Shown: positions 26,486 to 34,455 of the stretch, one piece after another
How the letters are laid out: each line of letters starts with the position of its first letter
Numbering within the stretch: position 1 is the first letter of the stretch
Assembly (NCBI RefSeq): GCF_002160495.1
Contig: NZ_NFKR01000006.1
Span: 1 to 64,000, forward strand
Reading direction: 5' to 3'
Length of the DNA stretch: 64,000 bases
Source: Erysipelatoclostridium sp. An173
GTDB taxonomy: Bacteria; Bacillota_I; Bacilli_A; Erysipelotrichales; Coprobacillaceae
Notes under the pieces: generated by a model
The model's database searches: none
What the model was told of the DNA's origin: nothing
The model's input: the letters and a program-made list of their open reading frames with translations, nothing else
Translations under genes and position numbers: made by a program

Positions 26486-26561
26486 TGGTAGTCCGTAGGG
26501 GGTTCGAACCCCTGAATGCATGGATGAGAACCATGTGTGTTGACCACTTCACCAACGGACC
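26486..26561 (-). tRNA. tRNA-Glu (CUC)
   Basis: The reverse complement GGTCCGTTGGTGAAGTGG... is a typical tRNA-Glu 5' half. The acceptor GGTCCGT pairs with ACGGACT (G-T closing), and CCA is encoded. The anticodon stem CATGG/CCATG encloses TTCTCAT, anticodon CUC for GAG. Single gene with its own terminator. Confidence 0.93.
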
Positions 26562-26635
26562 ATGTATAATATATAATAGCACTTTTTTTGATTAATTAAA
26601 GATGTAAATGAAAAAAATATGAGAAAACTCATATT

Positions 26636-27511
26636 TTATTCATCTTCATCAATAAATTCATAACCAGAGTGGCGATCATCAACGAGTTTTGCAATTTGGA
26701 TTTTATAATCTAAATTTTTTTGATAATCGAATGAAAATATTCCAGCATATAAAGTATCTAAAATGTATTTTATTGATGTAGTAGTTGCAAAGTCACCGAT
26801 TTTAGTTAATAACATTTCTCGTGATGAAATTCTTAATGTAACATCAGCTAATTTAGAAAGATTATTGTCAGCAATACTAGTAATAGCGATAATTGGGGTT
26901 TGCATATTCTTTAAAATTTTAGCAACATCAATAATATAGTTAGTTTCTCCAGAATATGAAATTAATATAGCACAATGTTCTTTTGTACTCATTGCTGCTT
27001 GGACTTTAGCATTTCCAGGTAAATGACAAATATTAACATTTTTATGTAAATAAAATAATTTTGCTTTAAATTCTTCAGCTAATAATAGATTATTAGATAC
27101 GCCATAAATATCTAATTCTTTACAATCACGTAAATAGCGTAAGGCTTGCTGTAAATCATCATGATTTATAAGCGACATAGTATCTTGAATTGTTTCAATT
27201 TGTAATTGTCCAATATTATGGGCAATAGTCATAATATCATCGCTTACGACAAAAGGAATACTGGCATCAATATTTTGCTCTTTAAATAAGTATTCTAATT
27301 CATTGATAAAAGCATCCTTAAAATCATTCCAACCATGATAACCTAGTTTTTTAGCAATTCTTACTAATAAAGGTGGCGATGTATATGTTGCTTTGGCAAT
27401 ACTATTTGCTGACATATTTTTTATATTTAGTCCTTGATCTAATATATAGTCAATAATTATAGCTTCAGTAGCTGAAAAATGGGTTTGTTCAATTTTATGA
27501 ATTAATAGCAT
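26636..27511 (-). CDS. RpiR-family transcriptional regulator (HTH + SIS)
   Basis: The 291-residue product has an N-terminal HTH_6 domain (NSIAKATYTSPPLLVRIAKKLGYHGWNDFKDAFINEL) and a C-terminal sugar-isomerase (SIS) domain (about residues 110-250). The sugar-phosphate site appears as LDIYGVSNNLLLAEEFKAKL and ILISYSGETNYIIDVAKIL. Such regulators respond to phosphosugars and usually control an adjacent sugar operon. None is adjacent here, so the target is unknown. ATG 27511 has only a weak Shine-Dalgarno (AAAGAGGTATAAT). Confidence 0.88.
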   Translation of the reverse strand: MLLIHKIEQTHFSATEAIIIDYILDQGLNIKNMSANSIAKATYTSPPLLVRIAKKLGYHGWNDFKDAFINELEYLFKEQNIDASIPFVVSDDIMTIAHNIGQLQIETIQDTMSLINHDDLQQALRYLRDCKELDIYGVSNNLLLAEEFKAKLFYLHKNVNICHLPGNAKVQAAMSTKEHCAILISYSGETNYIIDVAKILKNMQTPIIAITSIADNNLSKLADVTLRISSREMLLTKIGDFATTTSIKYILDTLYAGIFSFDYQKNLDYKIQIAKLVDDRHSGYEFIDEDE

Positions 27512-27551
27512 ATTATACCTCTTTTTTTAATGAAAAAGCAGACTAGGCTGC

Positions 27552-28052
27552 TTATTTATAATATCGAACTTTTTTAGGGTCAAAGTTATTAATTAAAGGC
27601 TTTTTTTCATTGCTGTAACCAACAGCAACCACCCCAACAGGATATTCATTATCTGCCAATTTAAAATATTTTTTAAATTTTTCTATTCTTTCTTCAACAG
27701 GAGCAATACCACACCAGCAAGTTCCTAATTCCTGATGCATAGCTTCAATAATTAAATTTTCAATTGCAGCAGCACAGTTAATCAAGCCATATTCTTTATT
27801 AATGGCTTTTTCTAAATCGGCTAAAACCAAAATAGCACATGGAGCTTCTTTCATCATTGTTGTATAAGGAGATAGATTACACATATCATTTAAAGCTTCA
27901 CGATTTGTAATAACAACAAATTTCCATTCCTGAGTATTTCTTGCAGTTGGTGCATTCATTGCTGCTTCTAAAAGAGAATTAATCTTTTCTGTTTCAACAG
28001 GAGTATTTTGATATTTACGAATACTTTGACGTTGTTTTATAGCTTCTAACAT
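27552..28052 (-). CDS. Nitroreductase-family flavoprotein
   Basis: The 166-residue FMN-dependent oxidoreductase has the N-terminal FMN-phosphate motif RQSIRKYQNTPVE and APTARNTQEWKFVVI. GTCWCGIAPVEERIEKFKKYF and PVGVVAVGY complete the fold. Members reduce nitro groups, quinones or enals with NAD(P)H. ATG 28052 follows AAGTGAGGTATAAAAA. It is 40 bp upstream of, and on the same strand as, the RpiR gene, so possibly co-transcribed. Confidence 0.88.
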   Translation of the reverse strand: MLEAIKQRQSIRKYQNTPVETEKINSLLEAAMNAPTARNTQEWKFVVITNREALNDMCNLSPYTTMMKEAPCAILVLADLEKAINKEYGLINCAAAIENLIIEAMHQELGTCWCGIAPVEERIEKFKKYFKLADNEYPVGVVAVGYSNEKKPLINNFDPKKVRYYK

Positions 28053-28198
28053 TTTTTATACCTCACTTGTTTAATATTAATATAATTATACTGATAAAAA
28101 TAATAAATTACAAATTAACTTATAATAACAATTAATTAAAGTAATATTTATAACATTGGCTGAAAGATTGTGATATATTATTTCATGAGGTGAAGTTT

Positions 28199-29308
28199 AT
28201 GATTAAAGTTAGACATCTTGAAAAAAGAATAGAGGGAAAATATCGTTGTATTGTTGTTAGTGATATTCATAGTCATTTAGATCGTTTTATTGAACTGTTA
28301 AAAAAAGTTAATTATTGCCAAGATGATTATTTGGTTATATTAGGTGATTTTATTGAAAAAGGAAATCAGGCCTTGGAAATGATAGATTATTTAATGCAAT
28401 TACAACGTCAAAGTGACCGTGTTTATGTTCTTTTAGGAAATTGCGAATATGCAATTGAGAAGATCGTAAATAATGAAAATTATGCTAGTCATATTGTTCA
28501 TTATTTAAATCATGTAGGGAAGGGTGGTATAATTCGTCAGGCGCTTTCGGCTTTGGAAATCGATTATACTCAATTACCAGCCAAACAATTACAGGATATA
28601 ATCAAAGAATATTTAAAACCATGTTTTGAGTATTTAAGAACTTTACCAACAACTTTACATTTAAATAATTTTATTTTTGTACATGCTGGATTAGAAAAAA
28701 GGGTAGATTGGCAAAATTCTAGTTTGAGTTCTTTGATTGAAATGCGTACTTTTTATCAAGATGGGCATTGTTTAGATGAGTATGTTGTGGTTGGTCATTT
28801 ACCAACATCTAATCACCACCAAAATCGAATTGATAACAATATCATTATTGATAAAGAAAAAAGAATTATTTGTATTGACGGTGGTACCGGTGTTAAATCA
28901 ATTAGTCAATTGAATGCGTTGATTATAGAAGGAAATGGAAATGAATATAAATTATTGACAGATTATGTTCAACCTTTGCCAATTTATCAAGCCAAAGTAG
29001 ATGTATTAGTCGAAAAACAAGATGTTCATAAGGTTGCTTGGCCTAGTTTTGAAGTTCAGGTAATTAAAGCAGGTAAAAACTTCACATTATGTCGACAAAT
29101 AGATACTAATCAGACTTTTAAAATAAAAAATGAATTTTTGTATCAAAAAGATAATAAAACCTATTGTTTAGATGATTATGTTGATTGTATGGTCGGATTA
29201 AATAAAGGGGAATTAGTTAAGTTAATAGGTATTTTTGGACCATATGCTTATGTGATAAAAGATAATGAAATTGGCTGGGTAAAATTCTGTTATTTGAAAA
29301 AGTGTTAG
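28199..29308 (+). CDS. Metallophosphoesterase with C-terminal SH3-like domain
   Basis: The 369-residue product has the calcineurin-like phosphatase motifs in order: CIVVSDIHSHLDRF (D-x-H), VILGDFIEKGN (G-D), LLGNCEYAI (G-N-C-E instead of G-N-H-D/E), IFVHAGLE and VVGHLPT. Its N-terminal 240 residues resemble bacterial PPP-type serine/threonine or Ap4A phosphatases (PrpE-like). The last 100 residues (KVAWPSFEVQV to the end) look like tandem SH3-like strands. His-to-Cys in the GNxE motif is unusual. I take ATG 28199 behind GAGGTGAAGTTT; GTG 28190 is in frame but overlaps the ribosome binding site. Confidence 0.82.
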   Translation: MIKVRHLEKRIEGKYRCIVVSDIHSHLDRFIELLKKVNYCQDDYLVILGDFIEKGNQALEMIDYLMQLQRQSDRVYVLLGNCEYAIEKIVNNENYASHIVHYLNHVGKGGIIRQALSALEIDYTQLPAKQLQDIIKEYLKPCFEYLRTLPTTLHLNNFIFVHAGLEKRVDWQNSSLSSLIEMRTFYQDGHCLDEYVVVGHLPTSNHHQNRIDNNIIIDKEKRIICIDGGTGVKSISQLNALIIEGNGNEYKLLTDYVQPLPIYQAKVDVLVEKQDVHKVAWPSFEVQVIKAGKNFTLCRQIDTNQTFKIKNEFLYQKDNKTYCLDDYVDCMVGLNKGELVKLIGIFGPYAYVIKDNEIGWVKFCYLKKC

Positions 29309-29451
29309 AGACTGGATGTTACTTTAATAATGAATTTACTAGATTTTTAGAAATATTAAAAATATTCATATAAAAAAGAAAATTTTAATATAGTTACTGT
29401 AGTAATTGAATTGGAGTTTTTAAATCTAATGTAGAAGATATTGAAAAATAT

Positions 29452-29487
29452 TAAAAGTCACTAGAATAATTTTTCTAGTGACTTTTA
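29452..29487. terminator. Bidirectional terminator after the phosphoesterase
   Basis: TAAAAGTCACTAGA pairs with TCTAGTGACTTTTA across 29452-29487, serving the plus-strand phosphoesterase and the minus-strand coiled-coil genes. Confidence 0.82.
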
Positions 29488-29498
29488 ATCTAAATCTT

Positions 29499-29849
29499 TT
29501 ATTTTTGAGTTTTTTCTTCTTTGATTTTATTCATTTCGTTTATTTGATGTTCAGCATTTTCTTTTAGTTGTTTTTCCATTTCATCAGTATTTAAATGATG
29601 ATGTTTTTCTTCAACTTTTGTTTTACCAAAAATTTTTTCAAATGATTCTTCTGCTTCTTGTGAAATTTTATGTTTTAATTCATTTAATTCATCAATTTTA
29701 GCTTTATATCTTGAAATTTCAGAATCAACAATATTAGTTACTTCTTCTTTTGTCATTGATTGCATATCTTCTTTAGAGATTTCTTTGTTTTCATTAAAAT
29801 ATTTTTTTAAAGATTCAATAGCTTGTTCATTAATTTTTTTAGTATTCAT
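29499..29849 (-). CDS. Uncharacterised coiled-coil protein, paralogue 1
   Basis: This 116-residue, highly charged, soluble protein of Lys/Glu-rich helices has a long heptad-like stretch (EEVTNIVDSEISRYKAKIDELNELKHKI split at residues about 40-68) and no signal peptide. Its N-terminal pattern I-N-x-x-A-I-x-S-L-x-x-Y-F matches the gene just upstream (29940-30296), so the two are tandem paralogues. ATG 29849 follows GAAGGAATGTACT; an in-frame start at 29870 is possible. I do not recognise a known family. Confidence 0.65.
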   Translation of the reverse strand: MNTKKINEQAIESLKKYFNENKEISKEDMQSMTKEEVTNIVDSEISRYKAKIDELNELKHKISQEAEESFEKIFGKTKVEEKHHHLNTDEMEKQLKENAEHQINEMNKIKEEKTQK

Positions 29850-29939
29850 AGTACATTCCTTCTTTCTCATATATCATTTTGATAAATAATAATTCTATAT
29901 AAAATAATCAATTATAAATGGTAAACATTTATAAGATTA

Positions 29940-30296
29940 TTAACCTAATTTAGTAGCTTTTAAAGCTTCAACAATATTAATTTGACGCATTTTTTCATCT
30001 TGAAGTAATTTATGGTATTGGTCAAATGATAATTTGTTTTTCTTTTTCTTTGCTGTCTTATTTTCGTTAACAACGTTATCTAAAGATTCTTTGGCTTTAA
30101 TATTAATATTTTTTCTTAAAACTTCTAGTGAGGTATTTTTTGTTTTACAAATATTTGCTTGATTCTTTACTATCTCTGTAATTTCATCTTGAGTTAATGG
30201 CTTCGTAGAAGCTTCAATTGTTTTATCTGCATAGTCATTTTCAAAATAATGATGTAATGAATTGATAGCATTTTGATTGATTTGATTTACATCCAT
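29940..30296 (-). CDS. Uncharacterised coiled-coil protein, paralogue 2
   Basis: The 118 residues are organised like the downstream gene: I-N-Q-N-A-I-N-S-L-H-H-Y-F (residues 5-17), LTQDEITEIVKNQANICKTK (37-56 region) and IKAKESLDNVV. A Lys-rich stretch (KTAKKKKNKL) and a C-terminal helix follow. It has no membrane segment and no catalytic motif that I can see. ATG 30296 follows GAAGGTAATTCAAG. About 90 bp separate it from paralogue 1, probably one transcript. Function unknown. Confidence 0.65.
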   Translation of the reverse strand: MDVNQINQNAINSLHHYFENDYADKTIEASTKPLTQDEITEIVKNQANICKTKNTSLEVLRKNINIKAKESLDNVVNENKTAKKKKNKLSFDQYHKLLQDEKMRQINIVEALKATKLG

Positions 30297-30474
30297 CTTG
30301 AATTACCTTCTTTCTTTTCTTTACAGCCATATAATAATCTTAAAAAAATATTTTTACTAGCAAAATTAAATGACTTTTAATACTATTAACAAAAATCCTT
30401 TGTTAAGAATAAAGAAATTGTAAATATTATTTACAAATTTTAATAAGAAGTAATCTAAATAGTTATAAAAGTGT

Positions 30475-30502
30475 AAAAAATCTCGGCAATACATACCGAG
30501 AT
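30475..30502 (-). terminator. Terminator of the lipoprotein pair
   Basis: ATCTCGG (30480-30486) pairs with CCGAGAT (30496-30502); the minus strand continues as a T-run. Confidence 0.85.
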
Positions 30503-30508
30503 AAATTT

Positions 30509-30871
30509 TTATTTATTTTCGCTTGATATTTTTAACATGTCTTTTAAATAGTTTTTTAATTCATCAGTTGATATTTCTAGTGAATCAGTAATGTTTTTTA
30601 AAAGTTTTTTACAATTGGCAATTGCCAATTGGTCATTATTACTAGATGGTTCCAAAGTATCGGTGCTAATAAACTTTTGGGTGTCAATATTATAATATAC
30701 AGAATTTTCTTTACAGTAATCATGATCAGTTAGATAGAAAAGATTTTTTTCAATATCATAAGTAATTGTTGTAGTTGTCTTGTAATCATCGTTTTCTTTT
30801 TCTAATTTTGCTTCTGTATAAATTTCACTATCGGTAGATACCGTATAAGCTTTAATATTATTAGGAATCAT
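30509..30871 (-). pseudogene. Signal-less partial copy of the neighbouring lipoprotein
   Basis: This 120-codon ORF is homologous to the C-terminal two thirds of the lipoprotein just upstream. Both contain T-Y-x-(I/M)-(E/K)-K-(N/D)-L-F-Y-L-x-D, a Y-N-I-D-T-(Q/K)-K repeat and the L-(K)-x-Y-(L/M)-K ending. The frame stays open upstream of the ATG through TTDKKIIARENINKK, which aligns with the lipoprotein's KQIEKIEKNLKDN region, then hits a stop near 30938. There is therefore no signal peptide, no lipobox and no Shine-Dalgarno. This looks like a tandem duplicate that lost its 5' end. It could still be translated from ATG 30871 as a cytosolic fragment. Confidence 0.6.
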
Positions 30872-30908
30872 TTTTTTATTTATATTTTCTCTAGCTATTA
30901 TTTTTTTA

Positions 30909-31442
30909 TCAGTTGTTTTTTTTGAATACTAATCTTTTACTAGCTAATTTTGATTTCATATATGTTTTTAGATCATCTAAACTGGCACCAGAAAGTTCAA
31001 TGATATAATCTAAAAATTCTTCACATGTTTTATCATTATTATCATTTTGATAAATTTTGCTATTATCAGTAGCAGTCAATTTTCTAATATCTAAAACTTT
31101 TTTTGTATCAATGTTGTAACAAAGACCTAAACTTTCATAATACGTATAATCACGTAGATAAAAAAGATCTTTTTTCATATTGTAAGTGAGGTTATAATAT
31201 GTCAAATTATCATTAACTGGACTAATGGTATATTGAAATGGTTTTTCACTATAATAAATACCATCACCAGCATCAAAACTATCGATAACATTATTATCTT
31301 TTAAATTTTTTTCAATTTTCTCTATTTGTTTTTCACTCATTTCGAAAGATTCTTTTTTTGATGATGATTCATTACTGCTACATCCTGCTAGATTTAATGA
31401 TAAAAAACATGTAATAAAAGTAATTAATATTTTTTCATTCAA
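30909..31442 (-). CDS. Small putative lipoprotein of unknown function
   Basis: The product is 177 residues from TTG 31442, which is preceded by GAAAGGAGAATTA. It begins MNEKILITFITCFLSLNLAGC, a lipoprotein signal with lipobox LAGC. A Ser/Asn/Lys-rich linker follows, then two helical segments around a beta-rich core (YTISPVNDNLTYYNLTYNMKK region) and a repeated element of the form N-x-D-T-K-K. An in-frame ATG at 31484 would destroy the signal peptide. No family recognised; exported and membrane-anchored by inference. The partial duplicate follows at 30509-30871. Confidence 0.7.
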   Translation of the reverse strand: MNEKILITFITCFLSLNLAGCSSNESSSKKESFEMSEKQIEKIEKNLKDNNVIDSFDAGDGIYYSEKPFQYTISPVNDNLTYYNLTYNMKKDLFYLRDYTYYESLGLCYNIDTKKVLDIRKLTATDNSKIYQNDNNDKTCEEFLDYIIELSGASLDDLKTYMKSKLASKRLVFKKNN

Positions 31443-31617
31443 TAATTCTCCTTTCAGTTTACATGGTATCACATAATCTAACATTTTTATACATTATAAT
31501 GCAAATAAATAAGCATTATAAATCATTTTATTAAATAGAATTTATAATTTTCTAGAAGGAAATAATAGCGATGATTATAAAATAATTGTAAAATGATTGT
31601 AAAAGGCAGGTGTATTT

Positions 31618-32499
31618 ATGGAAATTAGAACTTTAAAATATTTTTTAGCAGTAGCTCGTGAAGAGAATATTACTAGAGCTGCTAAGTTTTTACATATAAC
31701 CCAACCAACTTTATCTAGACAATTGATGCAATTGGAAGAAGAATTGGATGCACAGCTTTTTATTAGAGGTAAAAATAGAATTGTTTTAACTGATGAAGGA
31801 ATGTTATTACGCCGACGTGCTGAAGAAATTGTTGATCTTGCTAAAAAAACAGAAAAAGAATTTTTGGAACGAAATGATTTAGTCACTGGGGAGATTTTTA
31901 TTGGAAGTGGTGAAACTAATGCGATGCATATCATTGCTAGAATGATTCGAGAATTTAAACAAGATTATCCACAAATAAAATATAATCTTTTTAGTGGTAA
32001 TGCTGATGATATAAAAGAAAGAATTGATAAGGGGCTTATAGATATTGGTTTATTAACTGAACCAGTAGATATTGAAAAATATGAGTTTATACGTTTACCT
32101 CATCATGAGGTTTGGGGAATCTTAGCTCCAAAAGATAGTGAGCTTGCAAGTAAGGAGAGTGTAACACCACAGGATTTAATAGATTTGCCATTACTTAGTA
32201 CTCGAAGAATGATTGTACAAAATGAAATTGCTAACTGGTTTGGTGAAGATTATGAACGTTTAAATATAATTGCAACTTATAATTTAATTTATAATGCTGC
32301 AATATTAGTAGAAGAAGGAATTGGATATGCAATTTGTTTTGAAAAATTAATAAATAATTTAGGTGATAGTAATACTTGTTTTATTCCTTTTTCACCCTCA
32401 CTAAAAACAGGTACTGTTGTTGTTTGGAAAAAACATCAGATTTTTTCGCCAGCAACTTCTCGATTTATTGAAAAATTAAAAATGTCTTTGAAAAAGTAA
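31618..32499 (+). CDS. LysR-family transcriptional regulator (paralogue A)
   Basis: The 293-residue product has an N-terminal winged helix (EIRTLKYFLAVAREENITRAAKFLHITQPTLSRQ split over residues 2-36) and a C-terminal periplasmic-binding-like effector domain (about residues 92-290). It is clearly paralogous to the LysR gene at 43530-44414: IGSGET, the ATYNLIYNA segment and LVEEG are shared. It lies 104 bp before a MerR-like gene and the CMD/cupin pair, which it may regulate. ATG 31618 follows GGCAGGTGTATTT. Confidence 0.9.
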   Translation: MEIRTLKYFLAVAREENITRAAKFLHITQPTLSRQLMQLEEELDAQLFIRGKNRIVLTDEGMLLRRRAEEIVDLAKKTEKEFLERNDLVTGEIFIGSGETNAMHIIARMIREFKQDYPQIKYNLFSGNADDIKERIDKGLIDIGLLTEPVDIEKYEFIRLPHHEVWGILAPKDSELASKESVTPQDLIDLPLLSTRRMIVQNEIANWFGEDYERLNIIATYNLIYNAAILVEEGIGYAICFEKLINNLGDSNTCFIPFSPSLKTGTVVVWKKHQIFSPATSRFIEKLKMSLKK

Positions 32500-32602
32500 T
32501 GCTTTAAAAGCATTGCTTTTAATACAAAATGAGTATTAGACATATTTAGGCTATCTTATTAAAATATAAGTGTAATTAGAAATGATTGATGGAGGTGACC
32601 TG

Positions 32603-32935
32603 GTGAAAAGTGATGAAGTATGCAAAATTTTTAATGTTTCTAAAGCAACATTAAAAATTTTTGAAAACGCTGGTCTGTTTGATGATATTAATGTAGTAGA
32701 TGGTGACATTAACTATAGTGATGATGATATTGAAAGATTGAGTATGATCATATCTTTAAAAAAAATTGGATTGAAAAAAGATATGATTGCTGATTTTATA
32801 AATTCTAAAAATAAAAATAATCAGTTATCAATTTTAAAAAAACAACGACAAATTATTTTAGACAATATTCATCTTCAACAAAAAAATTTAGATATCATCG
32901 ATTTTCTTATCTATCAATTAACAAAAAATAATTAA
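32603..32935 (+). CDS. MerR-like HTH regulator, short
   Basis: The 110-residue product has an N-terminal MerR winged-helix domain (SDEVCKIFNVSKATLKIFENAGLF, then INYSDDDIERLSMIISLKKIGLKKDMI) and a C-terminal coiled-coil dimerisation helix (SILKKQRQIILDNIHLQQKNLDII). It has no metal-binding cysteines. GTG 32603 is chosen because GGAGGTGA lies 5 nt before it; the ATG at 32582 is upstream of that Shine-Dalgarno. It is 20 bp before the carboxymuconolactone-decarboxylase-like gene, so probably the operon's own regulator. Confidence 0.82.
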   Translation: MKSDEVCKIFNVSKATLKIFENAGLFDDINVVDGDINYSDDDIERLSMIISLKKIGLKKDMIADFINSKNKNNQLSILKKQRQIILDNIHLQQKNLDIIDFLIYQLTKNN

Positions 32936-32955
32936 TGTACTGGAGGAGGATTTTT

Positions 32956-33693
32956 ATGGAAGGAAATAAATTATATGATTTACTTCATGATCAAGATGAA
33001 CAATTAACAAATGATCCTGAATTAAAAGAAATCATGAAAAACTATTTATATAATGATGTTTATCAACATGGTTCATTAGATTTAAAATTAAGACAGTTAA
33101 TTTTAATTGTTGTTGATACAACTAATCACACTTTAAATACTTTAAAAGAACATGTTATTGGAGCAATTAATGCTGATGTTGATCCAGTTTCAATCAAAGA
33201 AGCTGTTTATCAATGTACACCATATGTTGGTCTTGGAAAAGTCGAAGATGCATTAGATGTGATTAATCAAGTATTTGTAAGTAAAAATATTGCTTTACCT
33301 TTAGAAAAACAAGGAACAGTAACATTAGATACTCGTTTTAAAAAAGGATTTGATGTTCAAAGTGAAGCTTTTGGACGAAAAAATATTCAAGCTAATCACG
33401 ATAATGCTCCAGCTGAATTAAAACATATTCAAGATTATTTATCAGCATATTGTTTTGGAGATTTTTATACTCGTAATGGTTTAACATTAGCAACAAGAGA
33501 ATTACTTACTGTTGTTATGCTAGCAAGTTTAGGAGGATGTGAAAATCAATTACGAGCTCATGTTCAAGCAAATTTAACAGTTGGAAATACACGTGATATG
33601 TTATTGGAAACAATTACTCAATGTCAACCATATATTGGATTTCCAAGAACGTTAAATGCAATTGCTATAATTAACGAAATTACCAATAAATAG
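32956..33693 (+). CDS. Carboxymuconolactone-decarboxylase (CMD/AhpD-like) two-domain protein
   Basis: The 245 residues hold two CMD repeats: LKEIMKNYLYNDVYQHGSLD... (about 20-105) and the second (about 150-245) with LTLATRELLTVVMLASLGG, ENQLRAHVQANLTVGN and PYIGFPRTLNAIAI. The CxxC peroxidase motif of AhpD is absent, so a decarboxylase/lactonase-like or unknown redox role is likelier. ATG 32956 follows GGAGGAGGATTTTT. The cupin gene follows by 12 bp; such CMD-cupin pairs are common in Bacillota and often sit near flavin oxidoreductases. Confidence 0.88.
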   Translation: MEGNKLYDLLHDQDEQLTNDPELKEIMKNYLYNDVYQHGSLDLKLRQLILIVVDTTNHTLNTLKEHVIGAINADVDPVSIKEAVYQCTPYVGLGKVEDALDVINQVFVSKNIALPLEKQGTVTLDTRFKKGFDVQSEAFGRKNIQANHDNAPAELKHIQDYLSAYCFGDFYTRNGLTLATRELLTVVMLASLGGCENQLRAHVQANLTVGNTRDMLLETITQCQPYIGFPRTLNAIAIINEITNK

Positions 33694-33705
33694 GAGGAAT
33701 ATAAA

Positions 33706-34104
33706 ATGAGTGATTTTAATAGTTTATTTAAAAATGGTGAAGAAAATACTGGATTTGCAGAATATTTTATTGGAAAAAGCTTTTTAAATCCATTAGCTAA
33801 AAGTAATGGTGTTGGTGTAGCTAATGTAACATTTGAACCAGGATGTCGTAATAATTGGCATATTCATCATAAAGGTGGCCAAATTTTATTAGTTACTGAT
33901 GGAAAAGGCTGGTATCAAGAATGGGGAAAACCAGCTCAAGAATTAAAATCAGGTGATGTTGTTAATATTGCACCAGAAGTTAAACATTGGCATGGTGCTG
34001 CTAAAGATTCTTGGTTTGCCCATATTGCTATTGAAGTTCCAGCTCCAGGTTCTTCTAATGAATGGCTAGAACCAGTAGATGATGAACAATACAATAAGCT
34101 TTAA
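33706..34104 (+). CDS. Cupin-domain protein
   Basis: The 132-residue single cupin barrel has NVTFEPGCRNNWHIHHKGGQILLVTDGKG (first motif with His-x-His and Gln in the third ligand position) and VNIAPEVKHWHGAAKDSWFAHIA (second motif with His). A divalent metal centre is therefore expected. It is the partner of the CMD protein and shares its transcript; a terminator follows. Reaction unknown. ATG follows AGGAGGAATATAAA. Confidence 0.9.
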   Translation: MSDFNSLFKNGEENTGFAEYFIGKSFLNPLAKSNGVGVANVTFEPGCRNNWHIHHKGGQILLVTDGKGWYQEWGKPAQELKSGDVVNIAPEVKHWHGAAKDSWFAHIAIEVPAPGSSNEWLEPVDDEQYNKL

Positions 34105-34132
34105 AAGGTTGTAATTAAATAGTAGATACGAT

Positions 34133-34164
34133 AATACCCATCAGTAATACTGATGGGTATTTAT
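34133..34164 (+). terminator. Terminator of the MerR-CMD-cupin operon
   Basis: AATACCCATCAGTA and TACTGATGGGTATT form a long stem across 34133-34161, followed by TT. Confidence 0.78.
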
Positions 34165-34427
34165 TAATTAATGAAAGATAATTTAAGCTAAATATCTAAT
34201 TTTAGGTATAAAATGTTTTATAAAGCGATATAATTAATGGAAGCATTATTTTTGTTGATATTAAGTTTTTATCATTCATTATGAGTTTATTATAATTGCA
34301 TTTGAATAAAAATAAACGTTATTACATGACAATGATTTGTTTTTTTCAAAATTCTCCCAAAAATAAGCAGGTATTTGACAAATTTTTTTATTTTTGCATT
34401 ATCTAGCAATAATCTCAAAAAAACTGC

Positions 34428-34433
34428 TATAAT
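34428..34433 (+). promoter_or_regulatory. Extended -10 promoter of the PHP phosphatase gene
   Basis: TGCTATAAT gives an extended -10 with TATAAT at 34428-34433, 22 bp before the ATG. No good -35 lies 17 bp upstream. A perfect TTGACA at 34375-34380 lacks a convincing partner. Bases 34165-34427 hold nothing else I recognise. Confidence 0.6.
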
Positions 34434-34455
34434 GAATACTAAAGGGGGACGACAT

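Noticed and set aside
29309-29450. Possible coding remnant after the phosphoesterase
   Set aside because: Short frames there have no start, no ribosome binding site and no recognisable motif.
31575-31934. 119-codon minus-strand ORF opposite the LysR gene
   Set aside because: It is a shadow of the LysR coding sequence, low-complexity Ser/Asn-rich, with no ribosome binding site. The same applies to other antisense frames such as 18163-18465 and 42823-43047.
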